Positions 52,024-60,492 of a stretch of DNA of 64,000 nucleotides are shown in pieces; within the stretch, counting starts at the first letter, position 1; every line of letters begins with the position of its first letter. Both the position numbers and the translations under genes were made by a program. The notes below the pieces were generated by a model that saw nothing but the letters and a program-made list of their open reading frames with translations, had not been told where the DNA came from and searched no databases. This DNA is from Streptomyces sp. AC512_CC834 (GTDB taxonomy: Bacteria; Actinomycetota; Actinomycetes; Streptomycetales; Streptomycetaceae), in contig NZ_JAGMUO010000104.1 of assembly GCF_019049325.1 (NCBI RefSeq), forward strand, positions 48,356 through 112,355, given 5' to 3'.

Positions 52024-52368
52024 CTATCCCGTGTGCTGGCACTTCGGGCATGCGCACGGTGGGTAGGCCGTCGAGTGGGGGATTGGTTCGTTGGGGCCGC
52101 CGGCCTGGACTTCGACCTTGCGCCCGGCGTCGGTCACGGTTCCGTCCGTGTCGACCTTGTAGACGCGGAGTGTGAGGCGGGAGTGGCGGCGGGCGGCGGC
52201 GTCGAGGATGTCGAGTGGGTCTGTCATCGGCGGGTAGTGCGGGGCGCAGTCGGGGCACGCGTAGACGTTGAAGCCGGGGCCTGTGGCGGCGTGGACTTCG
52301 TGGACCAGGATCGGTTCGTCCGTGGTGCGTTGGCAGCGGGCGCACATCCGCATGGTGGGGCGGGTCAC
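52024..52368 (-). CDS. Cys-rich (zinc-ribbon-like) small protein
   Basis: The product has 114 residues. Two CxxC pairs at the start (RMCARCQRTT, YACPDCAP) and CACPKC at the end suggest zinc sites. GTG 52368 overlaps the upstream stop (GTGA). It is in the divergent cluster beside the GntR regulator. The 3' end of this gene has a truncated copy at 59638-59700. Confidence 0.72.
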   Translation of the reverse strand: MTRPTMRMCARCQRTTDEPILVHEVHAATGPGFNVYACPDCAPHYPPMTDPLDILDAAARRHSRLTLRVYKVDTDGTVTDAGRKVEVQAGGPNEPIPHSTAYPPCACPKCQHTG

Positions 52369-52661
52369 CGGGTGGCTGCCGGTACTCGTACGCCGTGGAT
52401 GTGCTTCGGGCCGACGTCGATGCCGAGGGTTGCCAGGTGGGCGGCTCGTCGGCGTTCGCGCTGGTGTCGGCGTTCGGTCGGTTCCAGGACGTAGGGGCGT
52501 ACGAGTCGGGACGCGTTGCCGTCGAGAATCTCGGTGAACGCGGGTGGCGGTACGGGGATGAACCGGAGGGGTGGCATCGCGCCCAGGCGATGGCGGCCCT
52601 GCGGGCTCGGCGTGCAGATCCTCAGCATCCACGCGAGGAAGCGGACGGTAAGGTCCAGCAT
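52365..52661 (-). CDS. Conserved hypothetical protein beside a GntR regulator
   Basis: The product has 98 residues. It starts LDLTVRFLAWMLRICTP and continues with basic helices (RRHQRERRRAAHLATLGIDVGP). From memory similar short proteins accompany GntR genes in many Streptomyces accessory loci. AAAGGAG precedes ATG 52661. Its stop overlaps the start of the zinc-ribbon-like gene. Function unknown. Confidence 0.65.
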   Translation of the reverse strand: MLDLTVRFLAWMLRICTPSPQGRHRLGAMPPLRFIPVPPPAFTEILDGNASRLVRPYVLEPTERRHQRERRRAAHLATLGIDVGPKHIHGVRVPAATR

Positions 52662-52754
52662 GTTGGCGCTCCTTTGCAGCGTCGGCCATGCCCCGGGGCG
52701 GACACCACCCGCCGCCGGGGTCTCTTGTGTCTCCGACCGTACAAGCTCAGGATA

Positions 52755-52768
52755 GCTATGTATAGCTC
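52755..52768. promoter_or_regulatory. AGCTAT-GT-ATAGCT palindrome, candidate GntR operator
   Basis: A perfect 6-bp inverted repeat with a 2-bp centre sits between the divergent cluster and the GntR gene, overlapping AT-rich promoter-like DNA. Autoregulation by the GntR protein is the likely role. Confidence 0.55.
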
Positions 52769-52809
52769 ATTGATGGTTTCCGCAGGTCAAGCATGCTTAC
52801 CGTTGCTAC

Positions 52810-53094
52810 ATGAGCGGTGAGAACAAAGTTCCGGACTTTGACCCACAGGGGCCGCAGCTGGTCTATGCCGCCCTCGCCGACCACGTCGCTGCGCGCATCG
52901 CCGCAGGAGAGTTGCATCCAGGTGCCCGGCTGCCTGCTGAACGTGACCTTGCAGCCGAGTACGGGGTTGCGTATCTCACGGTGCGGCGCGCCGCCCAGGT
53001 GCTCCGTGAGCGGGGGTTGATTGTCACAGTTCATGGCAAGGGGACGTTTGTGGCCGACCCGCTACCAGAGCCGAAGGCGCTCGACGGCGAGTGA
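52810..53094 (+). CDS. GntR family transcriptional regulator (short form)
   Basis: The product has 94 residues, essentially only the winged HTH: VYAALADHVAARIAAGELHPGARLPAERDLAAEYGVAYLTVRRAAQVLRERGLIVTVHGKGTFVA. No ligand domain is present, as in the short regulators of Streptomyces accessory elements. ATG 52810 has no clear ribosome site, so it may be leaderless. It is divergent from the gene at 52365. Confidence 0.85.
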   Translation: MSGENKVPDFDPQGPQLVYAALADHVAARIAAGELHPGARLPAERDLAAEYGVAYLTVRRAAQVLRERGLIVTVHGKGTFVADPLPEPKALDGE

Positions 53095-53112
53095 ACCAGA
53101 ACGCGAGCCCCT

Positions 53113-53443
53113 GTGCCCCTGATGAGCGAGCTGATCGAGCGGGATGCCATCCCTGAGGGCTACAAGGTCGAGGTGTTCGACGGCAGGGTGATGATGACAC
53201 CGCGGGCCTTGGAGCAGGACTGGATCGGTTCCGACGTAGGGGACGCGGTCAAAGCCTCCGGTTATCGCGCGAGAGCGCGTCTTCGGCGATGCACTCATCA
53301 CCTTCCCAGGGGAGAACCACGCCGCGCCAGACCTGACGATCGTCGACGTCGGCACCGTGCCTCGGAGGGACGGCTGCTCCTGCCTTGATGTCCTAGCCGT
53401 GGTCGAGGTCCCGTCCGAGCCGGCGAACGAGAAGGGCTACTGA
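53113..53443 (+). pseudogene. Frameshifted Uma2-family (DUF820) nuclease-like gene
   Basis: The first frame gives LMSELIERDAIPEGYKVEVF and DGRVMMTPRALEQDW, typical of the Uma2 start. After about 53275 the frame changes, and another frame gives VFGDALITFPGENHAAPDLT and later VLAVVEVPSEPANEKGY before a stop at 53441. The usual C-terminal third is also missing. It is a decayed gene, upstream of a small membrane protein whose ATG overlaps its stop. Confidence 0.7.
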
Positions 53444-53571
53444 TGGGTTCGCTGCGCGAAACCGCTCTTCTTCAGCTCAGCTTCGCCTTCCTCTTCCTCG
53501 CCGGACTCGCCGTGACCCGTCACCGTCGGGCGAGGCGCCTCGCGCGGCTCTCCACAGCTCTAGGCGAGTGA
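53443..53571 (+). CDS. Small single-pass membrane protein
   Basis: The product has 42 residues: LLQLSFAFLFLAGLAVT is one transmembrane helix, followed by RHRRARRLARL. The start ATG overlaps the TGA of the Uma2 remnant (TGATG). Its end overlaps the convergent gene by 12 bp. It may be real or a chance frame. Confidence 0.4.
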   Translation: MGSLRETALLQLSFAFLFLAGLAVTRHRRARRLARLSTALGE

Positions 53572-54165
53572 CGGATCCGGAGGCCAGTCGACCCCGGAGT
53601 CCCGGAGCATGCGACTGTATTTCGTGTAGCGGTGCCGTGCGATGAAGAGACCTGTCAGCCACAGTGCGGCGAAGAACAGCCAGATGGCGCCGCACACGAG
53701 CAGGGACTGGGCACTGAAGCCGGTCTGGGACAGGGGGATGAGCATGGCTGCCAGAAGGACCAGGAGGGCGGTCAGTCCCCGGCGCCGGTGGGTGCGGCTG
53801 TAGTCGACCATGATGCGGGCGTGCAGGAGGTCGACGTCCCGCCGCACTTCAGCCAGCGGTCGCAAACGGCTGCCTCCGGGCCGCATGCCGGGCAGTTGCC
53901 CGCCTTCCTGCGCAGTGGTGTGGTGCTGCGCGGTCCGTTCTGCCCGCTGCGCCGCGTCCGGCAGTCGACGGAAGGCGAAGTACGGGTTCGGGCTTCCCTT
54001 GGGGGAGAGCGGGGACAACCCGTCGTATCGGTATCCGTACTGCTCGGCGACGTAGGCGAAGGCGGCGAACTTCCGCCATGACCGCTGCAGGTTGCGGGCG
54101 TCATGCCGTTCAACACCCTGCGCGCCGTCCCGCAGCAGTGCTCTGAGCTGGGGCTGCAGGAACAT
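53560..54165 (-). CDS. Membrane protein of unknown function
   Basis: The product has 201 residues. The N-terminal cytoplasmic part (RSWRKFAAFAYVAEQYGYRYDGL) precedes two transmembrane helices (GLTALLVLLAAMLIPLSQTG and LLVCGAIWLFFAALWLTGLFIA) and a C-terminal tail. AGGAGG at 9-nt spacing precedes ATG 54165. It lies divergent from the T7SS-type substrate gene. No family is recognised. Confidence 0.7.
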   Translation of the reverse strand: MFLQPQLRALLRDGAQGVERHDARNLQRSWRKFAAFAYVAEQYGYRYDGLSPLSPKGSPNPYFAFRRLPDAAQRAERTAQHHTTAQEGGQLPGMRPGGSRLRPLAEVRRDVDLLHARIMVDYSRTHRRRGLTALLVLLAAMLIPLSQTGFSAQSLLVCGAIWLFFAALWLTGLFIARHRYTKYSRMLRDSGVDWPPDPSLA

Positions 54166-54333
54166 TGGACAACCTCCTGGGACCGGGTCGTAGCACGACG
54201 CCGGGACGCCGTTAGCGTGTGGTGGGCGAGATGGCGCAACCACTCGCCCCACGGATAGCTTCCTATCACTGGGCCAGGCAAGCTCCCCGCGGCGGGAGGC
54301 ATTCGCCACACAGGGACACACAGGGGGACAGAA

Positions 54334-55698
54334 GTGGGTTCGTCCAAGTACCCCAATCTGGGATTCGACCCGGCTCCGGGAGATCTGGAGACGGTGCGTC
54401 TGATGGTGGGCGCGATCGGCCGGGTCAACCGCGAGAGCGGCACGGCGCACACGCAGCTCAGCAAGATCGGCGCCTCCGACGGCATCTGGACGGGCAAGGC
54501 CGCCGACACGTTCGCGAAGTCCGTCGACAAGATCCCGCCCTACCTCAAGAAGGCCCTCGACTCGGTCGGCTCCGCTCACCGGGCCCTGTCCAACTGGGAG
54601 ACCAGCCTGGACGGGTTCCAGTCGAGGGCCCGCGCCCTGGAGGAAGAGGCGGCAACCGCGGCCCGGAAAGTCAGTACGGCCAAGGGGAGCCTGGACGGCC
54701 TGCCCGACGACACGTCCCGGATGACGGACAAGGAGAAGGAGGAGCACGAGAAGGACAAGAAAGGCAAGAAGGCGGCCTACGACTCGGCGAACGGCGAGTT
54801 GGAGGCCGTGCGAGGACGGGCGCACACGCTGCACGCGGAGTACGTCACCGCAGCGGATACGACGGCACGTACGGTCAAGCAGGCCGCGGACGACGCCCCG
54901 CCCGAGCCCGGCTGGTTCGACGACCTCGTGGACGGTTTCACCGATTTCCTGTCCGACGCCTGGAACGTCCTCAGTGACCCCAACTTCTGGAAGCTCGTCG
55001 GCGACATCCTCGCCGACATCGCCATGGTCATCGGCGTGGTGTGTCTCGTCGCCCTGATGCTGGGCACCGGCGTGGGAGCGCTCGGGCTGATCGGGTTCAT
55101 CGTCGGTGTCGGCGCGCTGGCCGCCCACGGTGCCGCGATGGCCGGCGGTGCGGAGGGCGTCACGTGGCAGACACTGGCCTGGGACGCGCTCGGCGTGGTC
55201 GCGGGCGGTGCCTCCCTCGGTGGGGCGAAGCTGGCTCAGGCGGGACGGGCTCTGGTGCAGTCCGGACGCTCCCTGCGTGCTTCGCAGGGGCTCATGGCGG
55301 CGCTCGGCCGGATCGGCCCCGGAGGGTGGGGCAACATCGCGAAGATTCCCAGCGGTATGGCGAACTCGCTGCGTGGGTTCGCCACTGCGGGCAAGGGGTG
55401 GGTCCATGTCGCCACGGGCAAGACGCTTGACGTCGTCGGCACGGTGACGGGTGCGGGCTTCGCGTTCGGCTCCAACACCAACGAAGGCCGGTGGCTGGAC
55501 GGCGACTGGAACATCTCCGACATACCCGTGGTGGGTCCCGGAGCGGGCTTCGTCGACTACGAGGCGCCGGACAACGAGCCGAAGACGATGGCGCCCGGTC
55601 CCCTGGGTCCCCGGTTCGACAGCACCACCACGCTCACCTCGGCCGGCGAGAGCTTCACCAAGGGGCTCCAGCCCGGCAACTTCGGGACCGCCGCATGA
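54334..55698 (+). CDS. Putative T7SS-secreted protein with WXG domain
   Basis: The product has 454 residues. The N-terminal helical domain contains DGIWTGKAADTFAKSVDKI, a canonical W-T-G turn at residues 52-54. A Lys/Glu-rich coil and a hydrophobic segment (FWKLVGDILADIAMVIGVVCLVALMLGTGVGALGLIGFIVGVGALAAHGAAMAGG) follow. The C-terminal 160 residues have Gly/Asn-rich loops with no recognised toxin domain. GTG 54334. Its plan equals that of 46004, which also precedes an accessory protein. Likely exported by the EccC-type motor. Confidence 0.77.
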   Translation: MGSSKYPNLGFDPAPGDLETVRLMVGAIGRVNRESGTAHTQLSKIGASDGIWTGKAADTFAKSVDKIPPYLKKALDSVGSAHRALSNWETSLDGFQSRARALEEEAATAARKVSTAKGSLDGLPDDTSRMTDKEKEEHEKDKKGKKAAYDSANGELEAVRGRAHTLHAEYVTAADTTARTVKQAADDAPPEPGWFDDLVDGFTDFLSDAWNVLSDPNFWKLVGDILADIAMVIGVVCLVALMLGTGVGALGLIGFIVGVGALAAHGAAMAGGAEGVTWQTLAWDALGVVAGGASLGGAKLAQAGRALVQSGRSLRASQGLMAALGRIGPGGWGNIAKIPSGMANSLRGFATAGKGWVHVATGKTLDVVGTVTGAGFAFGSNTNEGRWLDGDWNISDIPVVGPGAGFVDYEAPDNEPKTMAPGPLGPRFDSTTTLTSAGESFTKGLQPGNFGTAA

Positions 55699-56441
55699 CC
55701 CGCACACCGATCGAAGCCGCCGCTGCCCGCCAGGTCCCTTACGCGTTCCAGTACACGGTGCCCGACGAGTTCGTGCGGTTGCCCGATCCCGCAGCCCTCG
55801 AAGGCTGGGACAAGGCGCTCAAACGACTCGTCCCGGATGCCGACGAGGAGCAGTTGGCCTCGGCCACGCAACAGATGAGGGCCGCGCTTCCCGGACTCTC
55901 CGCGGGCGGGGAGGACACGGTCGATCTGACAGCGATGTGTCTGGGCACCGAGGACGTCGCGGGCGAGGAGCGACTCTCCATGGGCCTGCTCGCTGTCACC
56001 GTGAAGCCGAGCGGGCACCATGACCGGCTGCTGACGGCCGAAGGCATCTACCGGGCGAAGCACCAGAGGTTTTTCGCCGGCGAGCGCGAGTTGCAGGAGC
56101 TGGACTTCGACCTGGGCAAGGGAGCGCAAGGGCGACAGGACATGCTCCTGGCGGTCAAACTGCCGTCCGGCCCGGCCGTGATGTCCGCGTCGCTGCGCCT
56201 GCTGACACTGCCCGCCAGCTTCGTCGCCGAGAGCGGGGGCGCGGACGCCGTCGGCGACGACGAGACCGTGCGCCCGACCCTGCCGGTGGCTTCACTGCAG
56301 TTGGTCGTCCCCGCGCCGCGTGACTACTGCGTCTACGTGACGATCTCCACACCATCGGTGTTCCTGCTCGACTCGTACTGCGGGCGGCTCGCCCAGATCG
56401 GCCGGACCTTCACCTTCGACATGGAGAAGGGCAATCGTTGA
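55695..56441 (+). CDS. T7SS-associated accessory protein, family member 3
   Basis: The product has 248 residues. YAFQYTVPDEFVRLPD resembles the starts of the products at 47749 and 48429. Later VASLQLVVPAPRDYCVYVTISTPS again matches them in the beta-rich C-terminal half. ATG overlaps the upstream stop (ATGA), giving the same substrate-accessory arrangement. A chaperone or immunity role is possible. No signal peptide. Confidence 0.65.
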   Translation: MTRTPIEAAAARQVPYAFQYTVPDEFVRLPDPAALEGWDKALKRLVPDADEEQLASATQQMRAALPGLSAGGEDTVDLTAMCLGTEDVAGEERLSMGLLAVTVKPSGHHDRLLTAEGIYRAKHQRFFAGERELQELDFDLGKGAQGRQDMLLAVKLPSGPAVMSASLRLLTLPASFVAESGGADAVGDDETVRPTLPVASLQLVVPAPRDYCVYVTISTPSVFLLDSYCGRLAQIGRTFTFDMEKGNR

Positions 56442-56468
56442 AGCTCGGGGTGGTGGCGGGCGTATGAG

Positions 56469-56774
56469 CTACTTCTTACCCTCGTTCTGCTTCTTCTTCA
56501 GCTCGTCGTTCAGCTTCTGGTCGAGCTTGGTGAACTCTTCCGAGGACTTCTTGGCGAATTTGGAGACACCCTTGGTCAGCTTCGACAGTTGGCCGAAGCC
56601 GTAGTCCCAAGAGTCCGCGAAGTCGTCGCACGCGGACTCGAGGCCGCTGTGCCCGATCTGTTTGGAGTCGGCGTGCTTCATGTCCTTGGACGCGGACTTC
56701 ATCTGGCCGCCGCTGGTCTCCAGCGTGCCGGCCATCCCGAGGACCTCGTCACTCGCGAAGCGCAGAAAAGACAA
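56469..56774 (-). CDS. WXG100-like small protein
   Basis: The product has 101 residues. ESX-like helical hairpin: SFLRFASDEVLGMAGTLETSGG and ADSWDYGFGQLSKLTKGVSKF, with a WxxG-type turn at the DSWDYGF motif, and a Lys-rich end. It is convergent with the accessory gene. Such small proteins are likely T7SS cargo or partners. Confidence 0.72.
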   Translation of the reverse strand: MSFLRFASDEVLGMAGTLETSGGQMKSASKDMKHADSKQIGHSGLESACDDFADSWDYGFGQLSKLTKGVSKFAKKSSEEFTKLDQKLNDELKKKQNEGKK

Positions 56775-56936
56775 CTGACTCTCCCCCTCCCTCTCCCGGT
56801 GTGCGCGGGTGCCTGAGCGTACCTTGGCTCAGCGGTTGACGGGCCGGGCCGCCTGGGCGATGACGGACCGCGCGTTCTCCCGGGTTCCCGGCGGACATCA
56901 GAGTCGCGACGCCGACAGTCGCGCGAAGTGATCGCC

Positions 56937-57590
56937 TTACTGGCACTTTTCTGCTTTCGTCTCGACGAAGACCTTGGATGCCTGCCATAGGCGTTCGGCC
57001 GTGGGGTACTTGACCATGATGATTTCGAAGTGGTCGAAGTCGGCGATGCTGGGCTCGCTCTTGAGGACCTTCCCGGTCTTGACCTCCTTCCCGTAGAACT
57101 TGCTGGAGTCCACGCAGAAGGCGACCTCCACCGAGTTGCCGTTGGAGGCGGATCGAGTGGCAACGTCGTAGTGACGTCGGGTGCCGGTCGAAGTCCACCC
57201 GCCGTCGATGCGGCTGTTGATCTGTGTCTCGGCGTAGTGCAGCCCGTCGCCGGTGGCGTATGCCGCCACGGCGGCGTCCTTGGCCGTGCGCTTGTCGACG
57301 CCCCGGTAGATCGCGCGGATGTAGTTCGCCGCATCCTCCGTGGCGGCCGCTTCATTTTTGTCCTTCGGTGTCTCCCAGTCGAAGACCAGGTTCATTTCCT
57401 TGGGGAGAGACACGTCGACGCCGTCCGTATTTTCCTCCGCCGGTGCTGGCGAGGGCTCCGCATACTTCATCGGTCTCTCCGTTCCCCGGTCCGTCGCCTC
57501 CCCCTTGTCGCTGTCGCTGCCGCAGGCCGTCAGGAGTAGGGCTGCTGAGGTGGCGAGCGCGGTGGCAACGGACGTAGAACGGCGCTTCAA
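56937..57590 (-). CDS. Lipoprotein, copy B (paralogue)
   Basis: The product has 217 residues. The signal is KRRSTSVATALATSAALLLTAC with a lipobox. TTG 57590 aligns with the GTG start of copies C and A and has GGGGAG upstream. The mature part contains VAFCVDSSKFYGKEVK, matching VTLCADESKAFNKFRK in copy C. Unlike the other two, no secreted partner gene follows. Confidence 0.77.
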   Translation of the reverse strand: MKRRSTSVATALATSAALLLTACGSDSDKGEATDRGTERPMKYAEPSPAPAEENTDGVDVSLPKEMNLVFDWETPKDKNEAAATEDAANYIRAIYRGVDKRTAKDAAVAAYATGDGLHYAETQINSRIDGGWTSTGTRRHYDVATRSASNGNSVEVAFCVDSSKFYGKEVKTGKVLKSEPSIADFDHFEIIMVKYPTAERLWQASKVFVETKAEKCQ

Positions 57591-57717
57591 AGTGAGCTCC
57601 CCCGTGGGACAGATGTGCAGTCGAGGCAAGTGACGGTATCCAAGGGGTTCCCGGATTGGCGTACGGGGCATCGCCGAGGAGCGTACGGCGGACCGGTCCC
57701 TGGCGGACGGGTGCTGT

Positions 57718-58748
57718 TCAACGGTTGACGGACTGGATTTCCTGGACGGTGACGGCCTGGTCGTTGCCGAAGGTGCCGTCGGGGAGGTCGCCGCCGGTTC
57801 CGCCGGTGCCGGTCCAGGCGACTTCCCAGGTGATGGTGGCCTGGAGGTTGAAGGTGCCGTCGCCGGAGGAGCGGAGGTACTTGATGCCGCAGGGTGGGGT
57901 CTGGTCGGCCTTGCCCTTGGCGTAGGGCTCACCGATGGAACCGTCGGCGTTGATGGCGCACTCGCCGGAGGCGGGGTAGGTCACGGCGTCGTCCGTGCCC
58001 GGCTCCAGCTTCAGGGAGACCGGCTTGGCGGTCGTCGTGGCCGCGATGTTCAGGCCGCCCACGTTCAGCTCGGCGGTGACGGAGACTTCCTTGAACGTCG
58101 TCTGATCGAGCCAGGCCCAGGTCGGGAGATTGACCTTGGTGGCCGCAGGCGGTGCGAGGGTCACTTCGGTCGTCGGCAACCTGACCCGGTTGTAGGCGAG
58201 TTCGGCGAGGATTTCCGGGGTCACGGCGTTCTCGACGTCCGGAGCGTCGCCGTTCTCCACCCAGAAGGGGTCCCTGTCGCAGAGCTGCGCCTCCGGTTCC
58301 ATCCAGCGGTCCTCGTCCTGGACGGCGACCCACCAGCTGCCCTTGTCGGCCTCGTCCAGGTTGTAGTTCTGGTATTTGCCGTCCTTGTACGTGTCCCGGA
58401 ACCGGCCGACCGTCGTCTTGGCGTAGCTGTGCTGGCCAGGGGTGTTCATCGTCTCGTTGTAGGAGTTCTCCACGTACTTCGAGAACTCCTGGGCGGAGCG
58501 CGGTTCGTACCAGCAGGCAGGCGGGGTCCAGTTGCCAGTGGGGGTGACGTTGCCTCCGGAATCACCGTCGTCCTGGACCGTGCTGGTGTATGTGATCTTG
58601 GAGGTCAGGTCGTTGCCGGAACGGGTTCCTCGGTGTCGATCTCGGACTCCGACGCTCCTGGTCCCTTCGCCTGTGCGGTTCCTCCGGCCAGGGCCAGCGC
58701 TGTCACGAATGCGCTCGTCACGGCTATGCCTCGGGTCAGGGCGCGCAT
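57718..58748 (-). pseudogene. Frameshifted copy 2 of the secreted beta-rich protein
   Basis: The start ATG 58748 gives a signal (RGIAVTSAFVTALALAGGTAQA) and then 22 residues before a TGA at about 58607. A second frame, starting upstream with RSGNDLTSKITYTST, continues as WTPPACWYEPRSA... to the end, matching copy 1 along its length. The length is 1031 bp, not a multiple of three, so one base is missing (or two added) near 58605-58650. This may be a true lesion, a sequencing error or a regulated frameshift. Confidence 0.8.
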
Positions 58749-59392
58749 GTCTTCTCTCCCCGCTTCGACTGAACTTCCGTGGTCTGCCAGACGCCCTTGT
58801 CGCTCTTCTTCAACTGGGTGCTGTACGTGACGTACGGACTCTCGTCTGAGGGGGTCTTGTCTACTTTGCCTGTCTTGCGGTTCTTGTTGTACGCCTTGCT
58901 CTCGTCGGCGCAGTACACGACCGCGGCGGTGTCCTTGTCGGCGACCTTGATGTTCGGCTTGAAGTAGCGGGTGACACCCGTCCAGGTGAGGTCCTCGTCC
59001 AGCCAGGCCTGGATCCACTTCTGAGCGCTCACGAGGGCATTGCCCTGACGGTAGTACGCGACGGTCGCCGAATTCGCGTCGCCCCGGAGGATGGCGTCGT
59101 CGATCGCGTTCACGGTCTGAGCGACATCAGACAGCACCGCGTCCTCAACGGGCTCGCCGGTCTCCCAGTTCTCGAACTTGTTCTCGACGTCCTTGGGGAA
59201 AGTGATCTCGGGGCGGTCGGTCGGCCCGGACGACTGCTCGGCCGGCGGCGTCGTCTCTACCGCCTCACCTGTGTCCGCCCCCGCGATCTTGTCGTTGTCG
59301 CTGGACTTGTCGTCCTCGCCCCCGCAAGCCGTCAGCAGCAAGGCTGCTGAGGCGGCGAGCGCGGCAACAACGGGCAAAGAGCGGCGCTTCAC
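58736..59392 (-). CDS. Lipoprotein, copy A (paralogue)
   Basis: The product has 218 residues. Start KRRSLPVVAALAASAALLLTAC, lipobox, and a mature domain with VVYCADESKAYNKNRK and SPYVTYSTQLKKS. GTG 59392 has GGGGAG at a similar spacing to copy C. The 3' end overlaps the frameshifted secreted gene by 13 bp, the same arrangement as copy C with 50122. Confidence 0.83.
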   Translation of the reverse strand: MKRRSLPVVAALAASAALLLTACGGEDDKSSDNDKIAGADTGEAVETTPPAEQSSGPTDRPEITFPKDVENKFENWETGEPVEDAVLSDVAQTVNAIDDAILRGDANSATVAYYRQGNALVSAQKWIQAWLDEDLTWTGVTRYFKPNIKVADKDTAAVVYCADESKAYNKNRKTGKVDKTPSDESPYVTYSTQLKKSDKGVWQTTEVQSKRGEKTCAP

Positions 59393-59637
59393 AGTGAACT
59401 CCCCGTGAGACAGAAGTGCGGTCGAGGCTACTGACGGTATCTGCGGGGTTCCTGGTTTCGCCAGGGTGAAGTCATCCATGAATCGGGCAAATTCTGTAGT
59501 TATGGGTGCATGTGGTTGCGTCTTGTGTCCGGATCGTGCCTGAACGTGCGACAGCCTCGGAGGCGTCGGACGTCGCGTCCGGGGCTGCGTGAGGGAGAGG
59601 GGCGTGGGGCCCTCTGGCTACTGAGAGGGGCTGCACC

Positions 59638-59700
59638 TCGGGCATGCGCACGGTGGGTAGGCCGTCGAGTGGGGGATCGGTTCGTCCGGTCTGCTGGACG
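59638..59700 (-). pseudogene. Truncated 3' end of the zinc-ribbon-like gene
   Basis: The sequence GGGCATGCGCACGGTGGGTA and following bases match the end of the gene at 52024-52368 (region from 52045). The distance to the lipoprotein start is 246 bp here and 245 bp in the other copy. It marks the edge of a segmental duplication. Confidence 0.75.
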
Positions 59701-59729
59701 CCGGAGCCTGCGGAGAACGGACGAGTGCG

Positions 59730-60461
59730 TTACTGAACGCTGGAACGGGCCATAGCCTGCAATTGGCCGGGGTCCACCGTTTCCTGCGTTGCGTCATGCG
59801 TCAGCTCGAGGCCGTCGCCGGTGCTGTCCACCCGCCAGACGGCGCCATGCCGGTTCTCCCACTCGACGAAGCTGCCGGGAGCACCGTCGAGCAGCCCCAG
59901 TTCCCGCACCAGCGTGTCCAGGGGAGCGAAGCCGCGGGCATCACCCTTGCTCATGCTCTGGGTACGGGTGTTGTCGTAGCGCATCTTGACAAACGGCACC
60001 TCGGTACGGTCGAGCTTGTTCGGCTGGAGCATTTTGCGGAACCTGCTCCAGGCCTCTTCCTCGTTCTCCCTGCCGGAGATCTCACTGGCGTAGGCGGGAA
60101 AGACGGCATAGGTGACGGCGGACAACTCGGGATTCTCCATGGCGTGGTAGCCGTGCGCCTCGGCTGCCGCCACCCCCACGGTGTCGAACTCCGTCCCGTC
60201 GTGCTGGAAGCCGCCGACGGCCACCAGAGGCCGCCCCTGCCCCACGAAGGTGTTGTCATGGGCGCGCGCGTGGGTGAGCAGTGCGGTAACGAGCGCCTCG
60301 TCGTAGGGACCGCGTACGTTGACCTGCAGATTGTGCCGGCCGTCGGTGGAGAGCGCGGCGGTGAAGGTGAACATCGGGTTCGGCGACCACCGCCACGCGG
60401 ATGCCAGACCGGAAACGGGAGCGGCGCCGGGCATGGCGGGCAGGACGGATCCAGGGTTCAT
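59730..60461 (-). CDS. Candidate immunity protein for the RHS toxin
   Basis: The product has 243 residues, soluble, with no signal peptide. It follows the RHS gene by 31 bp on the same strand. ATG 60461 has AGGAG at 8-nt spacing; a longer frame from 60557 would run into the RHS gene. The acidic C-terminus (DSTGDGLELTHDATQETVDPG) and a MFTFTAALSTDGRHNLQVNVRGPYD core are seen. No family is recognised; the immunity role is positional inference. Confidence 0.6.
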   Translation of the reverse strand: MNPGSVLPAMPGAAPVSGLASAWRWSPNPMFTFTAALSTDGRHNLQVNVRGPYDEALVTALLTHARAHDNTFVGQGRPLVAVGGFQHDGTEFDTVGVAAAEAHGYHAMENPELSAVTYAVFPAYASEISGRENEEEAWSRFRKMLQPNKLDRTEVPFVKMRYDNTRTQSMSKGDARGFAPLDTLVRELGLLDGAPGSFVEWENRHGAVWRVDSTGDGLELTHDATQETVDPGQLQAMARSSVQ

Positions 60462-60492
60462 GAGGGTGGCTCCTGTGCTCGGGATGGGGCCC

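Larger units (their letters stand above)
50122..52100. repeat. Segmental duplication, copy 1
   Basis: This approximately 1.98-kb block (secreted gene, lipoprotein gene, upstream region and 3' part of the zinc-ribbon gene) corresponds in order and spacing to 57718-59700. Similarity stops at both ends. Confidence 0.72.
57718..59700. repeat. Segmental duplication, copy 2
   Basis: It carries the same order as 50122-52100, but the secreted gene is frameshifted and the zinc-ribbon gene is cut off. The intergenic DNA from 59393 to 59729 (337 bp) holds only this homologous upstream region. Confidence 0.72.

Noticed and set aside
52024..53094. An integrative element (AICE type) around the GntR cluster
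   Set aside because: No integrase, excisionase, Rep or Tra gene and no tRNA attachment site is visible.
53560..55707. A 715-residue frame on the minus strand covering 53560-55707
   Set aside because: Only the C-terminal 201 residues form a plausible protein with a ribosome site at 54165; the rest is the antisense of the T7SS substrate gene.
40325..56774. A complete type VII secretion system
   Set aside because: Only an EccC-type ATPase, WXG-like proteins and putative substrates are seen; eccB, eccD, eccE and mycosin genes are not in the window.
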